Source: Anisakis pegreffii
Taxonomy: Eukaryota; Nematoda; Chromadorea; Rhabditida; Anisakidae
DNA length: 64,000 bases
Direction of reading: 5' to 3'
Assembly: GCA_035041965.1 (NCBI GenBank)
Contig: JAPYMA010001308.1
Location: 1 to 64,000, forward strand
This document shows positions 51,746-61,825 of the stretch, in pieces. A model generated the notes under the pieces. That model ran no database searches, was not told the DNA's origin, and was given only the letters and a program-made list of their open reading frames with translations. Each line of letters opens with the position of its first letter. Position 1 is the first letter of the stretch. Both the position numbers and the translations under genes were made by a program.

Positions 51746-53180
51746 ATCCAATTTTACAGCCATAGCTGTGAAAGCGAGTCTGTTGGGTATTGACGAAAAA
51801 CGAATGAAAAAGAAGTAAACATCGACATTCTCAGCTCTTGGTTGAACTTCGAGGGATCGAAATTTCTACCACCATAATATTTTCGAAGAAAAACATTCTC
51901 ATACGAGGCATGAATGATTCCTTGATCAGCGATGATAGTTACATCGTAAAACCACCATCATTTCAGGTAGTGCATGAATACGGTACTTGTGGAATGGGCT
52001 GCAAGGTGCTCGATAAAATGGAGTTGCCATTACATAAATGCAAAGAGCTTTGACGTGCGATCATTCGCGAAGGAAAGTCTCAAGCGCGTTGGTGTAGTGT
52101 GGACGAAACATGATTGATGAACAATTGTTTAACGTTTCCTTGGAGTGAAATGAATTGATTTTATGGGAATTCGAATCCAGTGAGCTGCTTTTAGCCAGTC
52201 ATTTTCATATTTCATTGATGATGACTCTGGATTTTTCAATTCGATATTACTCGTTGATTATTGAATTGGAATGCATTGATCCCATCTCCACTCGACAAGT
52301 GAAACGATAATTAAAAAGTAAAGGAACTAGTTCTCGACGAAGCATTCTTTGCCTGCAGATTCGCTTCATGACGATCCATGCTTTAGTATGTGTTTCAGTA
52401 GAAAATGAAATACTACACCCGATATCCATCTTAATCTAATGCGTACTGTATGCGGTAAGATCATAAATTTGGATAAGCTCAGTGTGCTTCAGTTAGAATT
52501 ATTCAGTGTCGTTATTGCCGATTCACCGAGATTACTATCAGATGTTCAGAACAATTGCAAACGAAGCAGTTGAATGGTTCAGAAGGCAGTTTGATTGCGT
52601 TTCCATTATTGACGATTAACTTTGACTGCCTTTGTTTCAGCCCTTTTTATCCTTTTGTGGCATATCCCTTGCCATATGATGTTGTTGACGATGCTGCAAG
52701 CGGACCCTGACCTCGAATGAATAACAGTGACTCATTTATTACATGCCCTCCTCTTCATCCCTCCGTTCGTTTCGTTTCCGATCTCAATTTGCCGGAGCTT
52801 TGGTATTCCAGCCCATGGTCTATTCCAATCAATCAAAAGCATGGACTCTTCAAAACCGTTGCAATTAGAACTAATAATATGAAATCCCTTGAAAATCTCG
52901 TCATGGTAGTTGTTCTTTCCATAGAACACTTTTGAAAAGGTCTCAATGATGCGTAAGTTTTACTACATTTTCAGACTTTTCAAAAAAACCGATTTTATGA
53001 AAACTCTAATTGAATTCGTTGTTAATTTGCTTCAGAAATAAATGACACTTCCTTTTAAGAGATTAGTCTGCAAATATATACTCATACCGTTGTTTTTCGC
53101 AAACCATTTTTGTATTTCTGCTTGTATTGAATATACACAATATGGTGTGATTTTAGTGTCTGATCGTGAGTGACTAATTT
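51746..53180. other. Interval with weak exon-like frames only
   Basis: A plus-strand frame at 51838-52053 (ends MELPLHKCKEL) and overlapping frames on both strands at 52717-52935 look mildly protein-like. None has a recognisable family or consistent splice partners, so no gene is called. Confidence 0.35.
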
Positions 53181-53184
53181 CAGT

Positions 53185-53345
53185 TTCGTTCATGAACGCA
53201 TGCTTCTCGATTGGATTTAGTAGGGTAACAACACATAGTTGCACCACTTCCCATGATATGTTCCATATTTGCAAGCCATTCCTTCATGTGTATGGTTCAG
53301 AGGCGTCATTGAGCATGACTAAACACAGTCAAGCATCGTTTGCGA
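53185..53345. repeat. Direct repeat pair, copy 1
   Basis: Resembles 53565-53715: GTTCATGAACGCATGC / GTTCACGAACTCATGC, then ATTTGCAAG, and TTGAGCATGACTAA / ATGAGCATGACTAA. About 160 bp, noticeably diverged. Confidence 0.75.
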
Positions 53346-53564
53346 ATCTTGCTTCAGGTCATTTTCAGCAACGTTGTTATTCTGGCGATTATAATGAACT
53401 GCTACTCATCCAATTACTTTGATTTCCAGTACTTTCAATACTGCCACCTTATTGGTAAATGCCCCATGTTTATAAGTCGATAGGATTAGTTTCGTTAACG
53501 GTTAGTACCTAAGCGGTTAGTACCATTTTCTTTTATGGTTAGCATGCCAGTGATTAGTACGAAG

Positions 53565-53715
53565 TTCGTTCACGAACTCATGCATATCGATTAGATTTGG
53601 TACGGCAATGCCTGTACCACATGCCAAGGTACCTTTACTGATTTGCAAGGCATTCTTCTCTTTATATGGCTTAGAGGTGCCAATGAGCATGACTAAGCAA
53701 AGTCATACGTCGTTT
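53565..53715. repeat. Direct repeat pair, copy 2
   Basis: Partner of 53185-53345. It directly precedes the 2-kb tandem repeat. Confidence 0.75.
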
Positions 53716-53740
53716 CAACTGTTCCAGCGAAGTCTGGATT

Positions 53741-55000
53741 CCAAGTCTTCCGGCAATCGCCTGGGTCCACACAAGGGTATCAGAGAAAAATTTTCAGAAA
53801 TTGGAACGAAGTTGATTTCTGAAGAGCACCTCACTTTCAACCTCTACAGCTTAGCCATTTATAAGACGAAAAGATCTTAAGTTAGCGACTCAGAAGAAAG
53901 TCGTGCCCCCATGCGTCAACAAATCACAGCTACCTGGTTAAACCTTAGCTGGAAATACAAGCTTCCGAAAACGGTCAATTTTTGAAGGCACAGGCGAGAT
54001 AAAGGTTTATCAAATTATTCTGGTAGCATTGGTGATAGATAATAATAATGCTGGCAAGGGAAGGATAATATCAATCGAACTGTATGGATGCCAATACGAT
54101 CCTAGCAGTAGATAAGCTTCGGCGAGTAATCACAAACACCAGAGAGATTTATCAGTTTTATACTACATTCAACAATACTTGAACAAAATGAATTGATTTC
54201 GTACGTGCAGTCAACGACCAACCCGATGATAATTCTCCCCTGACGGGAAAGTGCGCACGGTGAGTCCGGGAACCCTCGTTACCTGAGCAAATGCCCAACA
54301 GCACTACTCAGGCCAACTTACGCGCATTCCCTAGCCCCGGTCAAATTGGCGCCTTTCCCGGGCCGGGAACGCCCATATAATGTTTCGGAGAATAAGTGCT
54401 AACGATACCCGGGTAAGCATCGTCAACACATTTTAGGTTAATTCTCCCCGATTCGCCGAAACTGCCGGTAGGCGGGGAACGCCTGTCGCATTTACTTAGA
54501 CCTAGCCCCTCTTATTGGCAGTTCGACAGGTTGGGATCACCCACGCAACCAAAACCTGCTTATTAATATGACCATTGGCTGCACGAATAATAACAAAACG
54601 AATTCGTCCGAGTTACCCTCTAGCAACCCGACTCTCATGGTGAGCGATCCAGGCGAACTTTACAGACCTACCGTTAAGCTCATAAGGCGCTCCATACCCT
54701 ACGTTTTTCTTAAACTCAAATTTTGATTCGGATTTACGCCAGTATAAGTATCATCTACGCTCAATGCTAGCTAGTCCATTCTCCAAAGTTACCTGTACCT
54801 TCAGAGACTGACTATCTCCAGTAACTTGTACTTGAGGCTTAGATTACCTAGGTGAGTCATGTTTACTACACCTTAGAACTATGAGGTTTTGAGACTCAAA
54901 ATAGGTTTGAATCTGAGAAACCGGTTTCCGAAATGAATTTGTGGGAACCTTAGCGACGCTAGGCCATCTGTGCGAATGCTCAACAATTAGTTGAATGATT
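53741..55000. repeat. 2-kb tandem repeat, unit 1, with GC-rich core
   Basis: Matches unit 2 at an offset of 2005 bp (53741 against 55746). A GC-rich block at 54225-54560 stands out sharply from the AT-rich surroundings and is the best conserved part (anchors GACGGGAAAGTGCGCACGGT, CCTTTCCCGGGCCGGGAACG, GATACCCGGGTAAGCATCGT). There is no long open frame and no rRNA, tRNA or known snRNA recognised. Confidence 0.92.
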
Positions 55001-55745
55001 TAGAAACATGACTAGACTGATTTCTGGGGGCGAAAGAGACCTTGAAACGTTTGAGAGCATTCAGACAAAACAAAAGGGACTAAGATGACTTGTAAGAGAA
55101 ATTGGCACTGTAAATCAAAAATTTGCTCAAGCAACGCCACTCATTCATCCTTGTAGACTCTCTACGGAAGAAACCAAGCTAATCATGACTTCTCCGTCTT
55201 GTTTTTAGAACAGGACAAGCTTATGATCAACAGGTACTGCACTAATAGATTGTCAACTTACTGTTTCCAGCTTGAGCGTCAAAAAGCCACGAAATTTTCA
55301 GTTTTTCAGACGAGAGTCAATGCAGACGAAAGCAGTCGCAAGCGGTTAGATCACACTCGCTCTAACTATGTGGTGACAGACGCTAAAAATCACTGAAGAG
55401 AGTCCAAGTATGGGAAGATGAAGATAAAACTCTTAACAAAGAAAATACGTCTCAACAACGAGTTGATGGCCAAATCATTCCCATTCCAATCTACTCATTT
55501 CCTCATTTAAAATTTAGAAAATATTCACGAAATTGTAAGTCAAGTCATACCAAAGCTACTTTCCAGTTAAGTCTAGTCATAGTCAAGCTAAGAAAACGCT
55601 GAAATTTCCAATTAATTGGATCAAGTTGAATTAAAATCAGAACTTTGATAAAGTCACCTAAACCATACCTCAAAAAAAGTATTAATAATGAACTCCGCAT
55701 TCTTAGCATCCAAGAGAGGAAGATCATTCTTTTAGTACCTGGCTT
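55001..55745. other. Spacer of the 2-kb tandem repeat
   Basis: Present only between the two units in this window. No gene or clear repeat seen. Confidence 0.5.
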
Positions 55746-57050
55746 CCAAGTCTTCTAGCAATCGTCTTGATCCACACAAGGATACTAGAGAAAATTTTTC
55801 AAAAATTGTAACGAAGTTGATTTCTGAAAAGCACCTCACTTTCAGTCTCAACAGCTCAGCCATTTCTGAGAAGAAAAATTTTATGTCAGCAGCTCAGAGG
55901 AAAGTCTTGCCTCCATGCGTCAACAAATCACAGCTACCTGGTTGAACCTCAGCTGGAAATACAAGCTTCCGAAAACGGTCAATTTTTGAAGGCACAGGTG
56001 AGATAAAGGTTTATCAAATTATTCTGGTAGCACTGGTGATAGATAATAATTATACCGGCAAGGGAAGGATAATATCAATCGAACTGTATGGATGCCAATA
56101 CGAACCTAGCAGTAGATAAGCTTCGGCGAGTAACCACAAACACCAGAGAGATTTGTCAATTTTTGTTCTACATTCAGTAATACTTGAAAGAAATGAATTG
56201 ATTTCGTACGTGCAGTCAACGACCAACCCGATGATAATTCTCCCCTGATGGGAAAGTGCGCACGGTGAGTCCGGGAACCCTCGTTACCTGAGCAAATGCC
56301 CAACAGCACTACTCAGGCCAACTTACGCGCATTCCCTAGCCCCGGTCAAATTGGCGCCTTTCCCGGGCCGGGAACGCCCATATAATGTTTCAGAGAATAA
56401 GTGCTAACGATACCCGGGTAAGCATCGTCAACACATTTTAGGTTAATTCTCCCCGATTCGCCGAAACTGCCGGTAGGCGGGGAACGCCTGTCGCATATGT
56501 CGAAAACTAGCCCCTCTTATTGGCAGTTCGACAGGTTGGGAACACCCGCGCAATCAAAACCTGCTTATTAATATAACCGCTGGCTGCACGAATAATACCA
56601 AAAGGAATTCGTTCGAGTTACCCTTTAGCAACCCGACTCTCATGGTGAGCGGTCCAGGCGAACTTTCCAGACCTACCGTTAAGCTCATAAGGCGCTCCAT
56701 ACCCTACGTTTCTCTCAAACTCAAATTTTGGTTGGGATTCACGCCAGTATAAGTATTACCTACGCTCAGTGCTAGCTAGTCCATTTCCCAAAAATCACCT
56801 GTGTCTCCTGAAACTGACTATCTCCAGTAACATGTACTTAAAGCTTAGATTGGCCTAGGTGGCTCTTGTTTGCCACGCGCACAGAAACTAGACTTTGCTT
56901 CATGCCACCTGCGTAACATCTAATCAATTAGAGAACTAAATGAGCTTTTGAGACTAAAAGTAAGGGTGATTCTGAGATACCCGTTTTGGAAAAGAATGCT
57001 CGGAACCTTAGTGGCACTAAAGCATCTGTGCGCTCAACGATTGGCTGAAT
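55746..57050. repeat. 2-kb tandem repeat, unit 2 (truncated)
   Basis: Second copy, with its GC-rich core at about 56230-56565. Homology fades near 57050, where the sequence turns AT-rich. Confidence 0.92.
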
Positions 57051-58313
57051 TGAAAGCAGGATACTTGTGGAGTTATACTAAACAGCTTACTTGTGCAGCT
57101 GTACCAAACAGTTTGTCGTAAAAAGTCAAATTAGCTGTAGTCAATGTTGGAGCCATTTCCGGCTGAACCCAAAAAAATCCTAGAGTTCACAAAACTTCTT
57201 ACTTCAGCTTAATTATGCTCTTCATTCTAAGACTCAAAGAATTGGTCCAATCCTCACTATCTGAATGCTTAAACTGTCGACTAATCTAGCAGTCAAGAGT
57301 CCAGCGTGCATTAAATATTCAAAGTCCACACCAGGGGAGGGAATGAAGGAGGTGCCCAACAAGAAAAAAAGTGAATTTTATTATATTGGGTGGGTCGTGT
57401 GGTCGATATTATAATGAGTCCAAGTCCCTACCTCTGGCTCGGAAGATAGTGGGTCATCACGTGCCACATCTCTTCGTCGCCCTACCCCAAACAATCATTA
57501 AAAAAACGCACAATTACGATTTCTCAAAAAATATAATTCTATCGAAACATAATAAAAACAAAGCATGATAATGTATAAATCACATTACTAATAAGAAAAG
57601 AATAAATACATCACATTAATAATATCACATTATTAACAAAGATAACAACAATTTTTAAGAAACATGGGACACAAAATTCTCATCCCTAACCGGACCTTTG
57701 CCTCTGAAAGGGATGTGGGGGGTCGACGTAAACTTCAGACTGATCTGAAGTACCTTTGGTATTGGGACTAAATTTTAGAAGTGTTCGAGTCCCCAATCAT
57801 ACCAGTGAGTATATGACAATATTATATCGAATAATAACAACAATACAATTATTAACACGACGCGATTTTACAATTACAAAAATGAATCTACATGTCACCT
57901 AAAAAAACCCCACTTAAACTCCTAACATCGCGCTTATGCAAACTGCCATATAACACTAGCGAACGATAAGAAATTTTAAATTTCAATACAATAAACAATA
58001 CAACAAACATTGTCATATACTCATATCATATATCTTTAATAAATTATGAATACTTACATAAATATTTACAAATGAAATATTTACACATAATCAATATTTA
58101 CATAATTATTTACAAATAAATTATCTACAAATGTTTCACAATATACAACATATTTACAATATTTACAAACAAACGAATAAATTTAAAAAGAAAGCATGCA
58201 AAAAGTGGCCACCGGCCACGTCTCAATTTTATTTCTTTTCCCTAATAAATCCAAAGAAAGTAAAATGAATAAATTAAAAGTGGTCATTCGACCACGGCTC
58301 ATTTATTCAATCC
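57051..58313. other. AT-rich interval with a small stem-loop
   Basis: Very AT-rich from 57530 to 58200, consisting of TATTTACAAAT-like words. Around 57755-57810, TGGTATTGGGAC and GTCCCCAATCATACCA can pair into a hairpin. The GTTCGAGTCC-like loop recalls a tRNA T-arm, but no cloverleaf can be built. No gene supported. Confidence 0.45.
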
Positions 58314-58808
58314 CTATATTAAATAAAGAAATTGAAATAAGATGAAAACGAGGAAATCCCAAAACTGGCCTGAGCGCTTCGATGCGCTGCCGTTATTGTC
58401 GAATTGTTTAAAAAATATTAATAATCCATTTATCATTAAATTATAATATTCCATCGCACGTCGTTCTTGAATTATTTTTTGTTGATAAAATCCATTTTGT
58501 AATAATAATTGCCATAATAATAATAAATAATAAATTCGTTGTTCGCCCTCTTGTAGGGCTGAAGATCCCACGTTATCGTAATAAAACCTGAAAATGATAC
58601 AATATATGTTTATTGTTAGGACTGAACCTGCATAAAATGAAATCAGATACGATGTCATAAATAAATCCTTGATCATAAAGTACAACAAAAACTGAAATAA
58701 ACTTCGATTGGTGAATGGTAACTGATTGCAAATACTCACCATCAATAAAATTCGCTGATAACCGAGAGCCCTATCCAAGGGCATTCTCCACGCGCATCGT
58801 TCATCCAT
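58314..58808 (-). CDS. 164-codon open frame, unknown, possibly element-derived
   Basis: The longest open frame in the repeat zone. It reads MDERCAWRMPLDRALGYQRI, then hydrophobic stretches, then IIQERRAMEYYNL and SGQFWDF. A strong donor (TTGATG/GTGAGT, about 58738) and an acceptor (TTTTCAG, about 58592) lie inside it, but joining them breaks the frame. It is therefore either an unspliced frame or a decayed gene. Leu- and Ile-rich because the DNA is TTA/ATT-rich, which weakens it as evidence. An acceptor TTTTAG just before the ATG hints at an upstream exon. Not recognised. Confidence 0.3.
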   Translation of the reverse strand: MDERCAWRMPLDRALGYQRILLMVSICNQLPFTNRSLFQFLLYFMIKDLFMTSYLISFYAGSVLTINIYCIIFRFYYDNVGSSALQEGEQRIYYLLLLWQLLLQNGFYQQKIIQERRAMEYYNLMINGLLIFFKQFDNNGSASKRSGQFWDFLVFILFQFLYLI

Positions 58809-58917
58809 CCTAAAATAGAATCATGTATCAAGAAAAGCAATCATCATTAGTCATGACAAATGAACACGCCATAATATAACGATCAACTAATAATATCGAG
58901 TCATTAATGCCACTAAG

Positions 58918-59174
58918 GGCACTTTTTTATTTGGGTGGGGGGAGTTCGCACGCGAGCAAGCTCGCGCATGCCACGCCTAATGCGCATGGCTTCAGCCCAA
59001 GCGTAGTCTCAGCCTAAGCCTAAGCCTGAGTTCACTTGCTAGCCTCTGCTGTAGCATCGAGCGATCTGATGCTACGCTTGGATGAGGCTGAGGTCACCTT
59101 GGACTGAGGCCATGCGCAGTAGGCGTGGCATGCGCGAGCTTGCTCGCGTGCGACCCCCAAAGTAAAAAAGTGCC
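58918..59174. mobile_element. 257-bp fold-back MITE with 8-bp target-site duplication
   Basis: Bounded by terminal inverted repeats (left GGCACTTTTTTATTTGGG, right end reverse-complements to GGCACTTTTTTACTTTGG). The same 8 bp, CCACTAAG, lies on each side (58910-58917 and 59175-59182). The inverted repeat continues far inward (GCACGCGAGCAAGCTCGCGC, ATGCCACGCCTA, TGCGCATGGC), so most of the element folds on itself. An 8-bp duplication is typical of hAT-type transposases. The element is non-autonomous, with no open frame. The centre contains a short GCCTAAGCCTAAGCCT run. Confidence 0.93.
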
Positions 59175-59210
59175 CCACTAAGCATCTAACGATACCATGC
59201 CCAGTAATTA

Positions 59211-59393
59211 CTACCCTATGCCCTTGGAACAGTACTTGATTCGATAAATTTTTAATCCCAACTGCATTACACGTTCAAACATAATACCGTTACGCAACAA
59301 GCAACTCACATCGCAACACCGCACCACACGTACAAACGTTAAAATGATGATGAGTAGAAGGTCATGAGAATACGAACACTTCAATGAAAACAA
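59211..59393 (-). other. 60-codon frame with signal-peptide-like start
   Basis: Reads HDLLLIIILTFVRVVRCC after a short basic start, like a signal peptide or membrane anchor. No recognised family. It could be an upstream exon of the 58314-58808 frame with the MITE sitting in the intron, but splice phases could not be reconciled. Confidence 0.2.
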
Positions 59394-61489
59394 TCATACA
59401 TACACAATATGTATGATCGTCACTGAACGCTAGAAAGCCTCATATATGTGATATACAATCACTGCAGTCTACTCATACAATTGACCTACCCTGTATAGTC
59501 TGTCGCGCAGACATGCGCACACACATACACAGTTGCACAGAACTTTCGAAAAAGTTGATCAAAATTTGCGCGAGGTTCAAATTTCCCTCTTCATGAACAA
59601 GTATTCTAAACCTTAAATTACTCGGAACAATACGACCAAATAAGAATCTATTTCAGAAAATACAACCAGCTGTAATAAAAAATATTAAGCGAAAAGAATC
59701 ACCGCCACACGAGCCATATCATCCACGACATATCAGCCATATCAGCCATGCAATTGTGATTCGCAACACGCACCAAGCGCGTTGCGAACCACAATTACAT
59801 TAGTTGTGTGACTCGTTATGTTGAATAATTACAGAATCGTACAGCGCATGCCTTTGTAATTACTTGAACGGGTGGCTGTAGCAGTGGGTTCTGAATTTGA
59901 CACATTCTAAATACGAACCCGCAGCAAGATCAGAAAATCACATGGTGTAGTTTATTCCTCCAACCTGATCGGAAGGCTTGGCTGAAGCATGAGTTTCAGT
60001 TAAGCCTAATTGTAGCTAAACGATGATAGTGAATCAAAAGAGAAGTTATGGAGAAGATATCTCTTTGAATCTGAAAGCAGTCATCAAACCAGGAAATTGT
60101 GGCTTCATCCGATACTGTGAAAATATGTTCTTGTAGCAACAATAAGCTGATATTCGTACAGATTCATATTGGATTGACTATGAAACCCTCCAGGATTTGT
60201 TCTGTAATGGGCTGGCTGACGAGTATTTTGAACCAAACAAGTTTTTCTTCATCTTGGTTGTCGCATTTTTCAAATTTGTCTCCTCTATGCACAACGTGTG
60301 AACTATGAAAGTAATGACGAATAAACTCCTTTATCCAAATACTGCTCCAGAAGTTTGGATTAAGCCGTGATGTCGCCTAAACAGCACATAACCTAAACGA
60401 CGTCTGTAGTCAGCACCCAGTTTTAAAGTGAAAATTGATTGCAATAATGATTCAAGCAATTCACTTCGAACGAATTGAATACCAGAAATTACAATTTTCC
60501 GATGTGTTCGGTGTTCGAATCCAACTTAACTCCGTGACAACTTGAAACTCGGTTTATTGTACAAGTGCATTAATTACAAGTAACAATTTCACTTTCGAAG
60601 AAGCGATATCCATAATGGAAACAACGAGATTTATTTGTGGGCATAACACAGTCCATAGCATTCTTTGTGAGTAAAGTATGAGTAATTGATGAACCCATCA
60701 ACAAGTGATTATGATGTAAATGGACAGGTGTTTAGCTGGAAATACAATTGTGCATCAGTATGCATTCTTTGAAATTTCCTCATGAGTTATTCATTATTTA
60801 ATTAATCGTAAATGTTGATTACGTTCGGTTTCGTTAATGAGATTTTTATGCACAAGGAACCTAGTACACCCTTCCCGCTTGTCCTATGGTAACCCTACGT
60901 GTATATGTCAGAGCATTCTCTGAGACCCTTTGTTGATCATGGGTATTACAGTAATCATGATGAGTCCCATATGTGAAAGATGGAATCGTTCAGAAAAGAA
61001 CTATATCCTAGTAAGAATTCGACATGCCGATGATATTATCAGCAACAGATATGCGTCAAAATTATCAGTAAAATCCCTGAACTAACATCAGTGAATTCGT
61101 GAATTATGTAACGGATCGTGAGAATGATACCAGCATGAATAGATCATCAATATTCAAATAAATGAATTGATACCCACATTGATACAATATTCATCATCTC
61201 GTATGGGAACGACACGAACAGAATTCGGATATTTGAACCCAATACAATATTACCTTTAGTTTCATGCCCACTACGAGCTCATCTTGTATTCTACAGATTA
61301 TATTTCTGAAGCCAGGAAATGACGTTAAATTATTCAGTCTTTTTGATGAGATCCTCTTGTAAAGATTAGTGCAATTTTATTACGGTCTTGCTGTGAAGTA
61401 TGAGCTCCATTCGTGCCGTTCTATTGTAGTATGTGCTCATTCATAGCAATTTATTATCATTAATAACATCACATTAGTTTTGTTAATGT

Positions 61490-61573
61490 CATATTAGCTT
61501 GAGATAATGAAGATTATGAAATTTCTTTTCAATCTGGATGCCCAAAATTACCTCAAACTTGGGTAAACAAGCA
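61490..61573 (-). ncRNA. SL1 spliced-leader-like sequence, inverted partner (probable pseudogene)
   Basis: On the minus strand 61573-61552 reads TGCTTGTTTACCCAAGTTTGAG, shown here as TGCTTGTTTACCC then AAGTTTGAG. It matches nematode SL1 at 18 of 22 positions, with the last 15 bases exact, followed at once by the donor GTAATTTT. The downstream AGATTGAAAAGAAATTTC resembles the plus-strand partner at 61690-61707. No good Sm site or terminal stem-loop was found, so function is doubtful. Confidence 0.5.
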
Positions 61574-61651
61574 CTTTGAGATAATTTCTTATTCTGCATT
61601 GATTTACTGTCTGTATTTATGATCGTGTTCGTGCTTCGGTTTATTATATAA

Positions 61652-61715
61652 GGTTTAATTACGCAAGTTCGAGGTAATTTGTTGCCAGTGAAGATTGGAA
61701 CGAAATTTCTCAATC
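61652..61715 (+). ncRNA. SL1 spliced-leader-like sequence (probable pseudogene)
   Basis: Bases 61652-61673 match the 22-nt nematode SL1 leader at 20 positions (GGTTTAATTACGC then AAGTTCGAG), followed by GTAATTT, the spliced-leader donor context. The donor shows it derives from an SL RNA gene and not from a trans-spliced mRNA, which would run straight into a gene. The two changes lie in the leader itself. The downstream part (AGATTGGAACGAAATTTC) is shared with the inverted partner at 61490-61573. Confidence 0.5.
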
Positions 61716-61825
61716 GCTACAATAAACATTTAATGAATATCGTTCTTACAGACCTCAATGAATGACACACCTTAAGGATTTATACATGAAAACAACATAC
61801 TTATATTAAACAAACAATTTTTGCT

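Noticed and set aside
50868..51763. Open frames of 60-97 codons on the minus strand, possibly receptor exons
   Set aside because: They cover the 302-bp repeats, shift frame between units and lack a membrane-helix pattern or splice sites.
54225..54560. GC-rich block considered as rRNA, tRNA cluster or bacterial contamination
   Set aside because: No conserved rRNA words and no open frames. It is repeated within AT-rich flanks that belong to the same unit, so contamination is unlikely.
57755..57815. tRNA-like GTTCGAGTCC motif
   Set aside because: No acceptor stem, D-arm or anticodon arm can be formed; only a simple hairpin is present.
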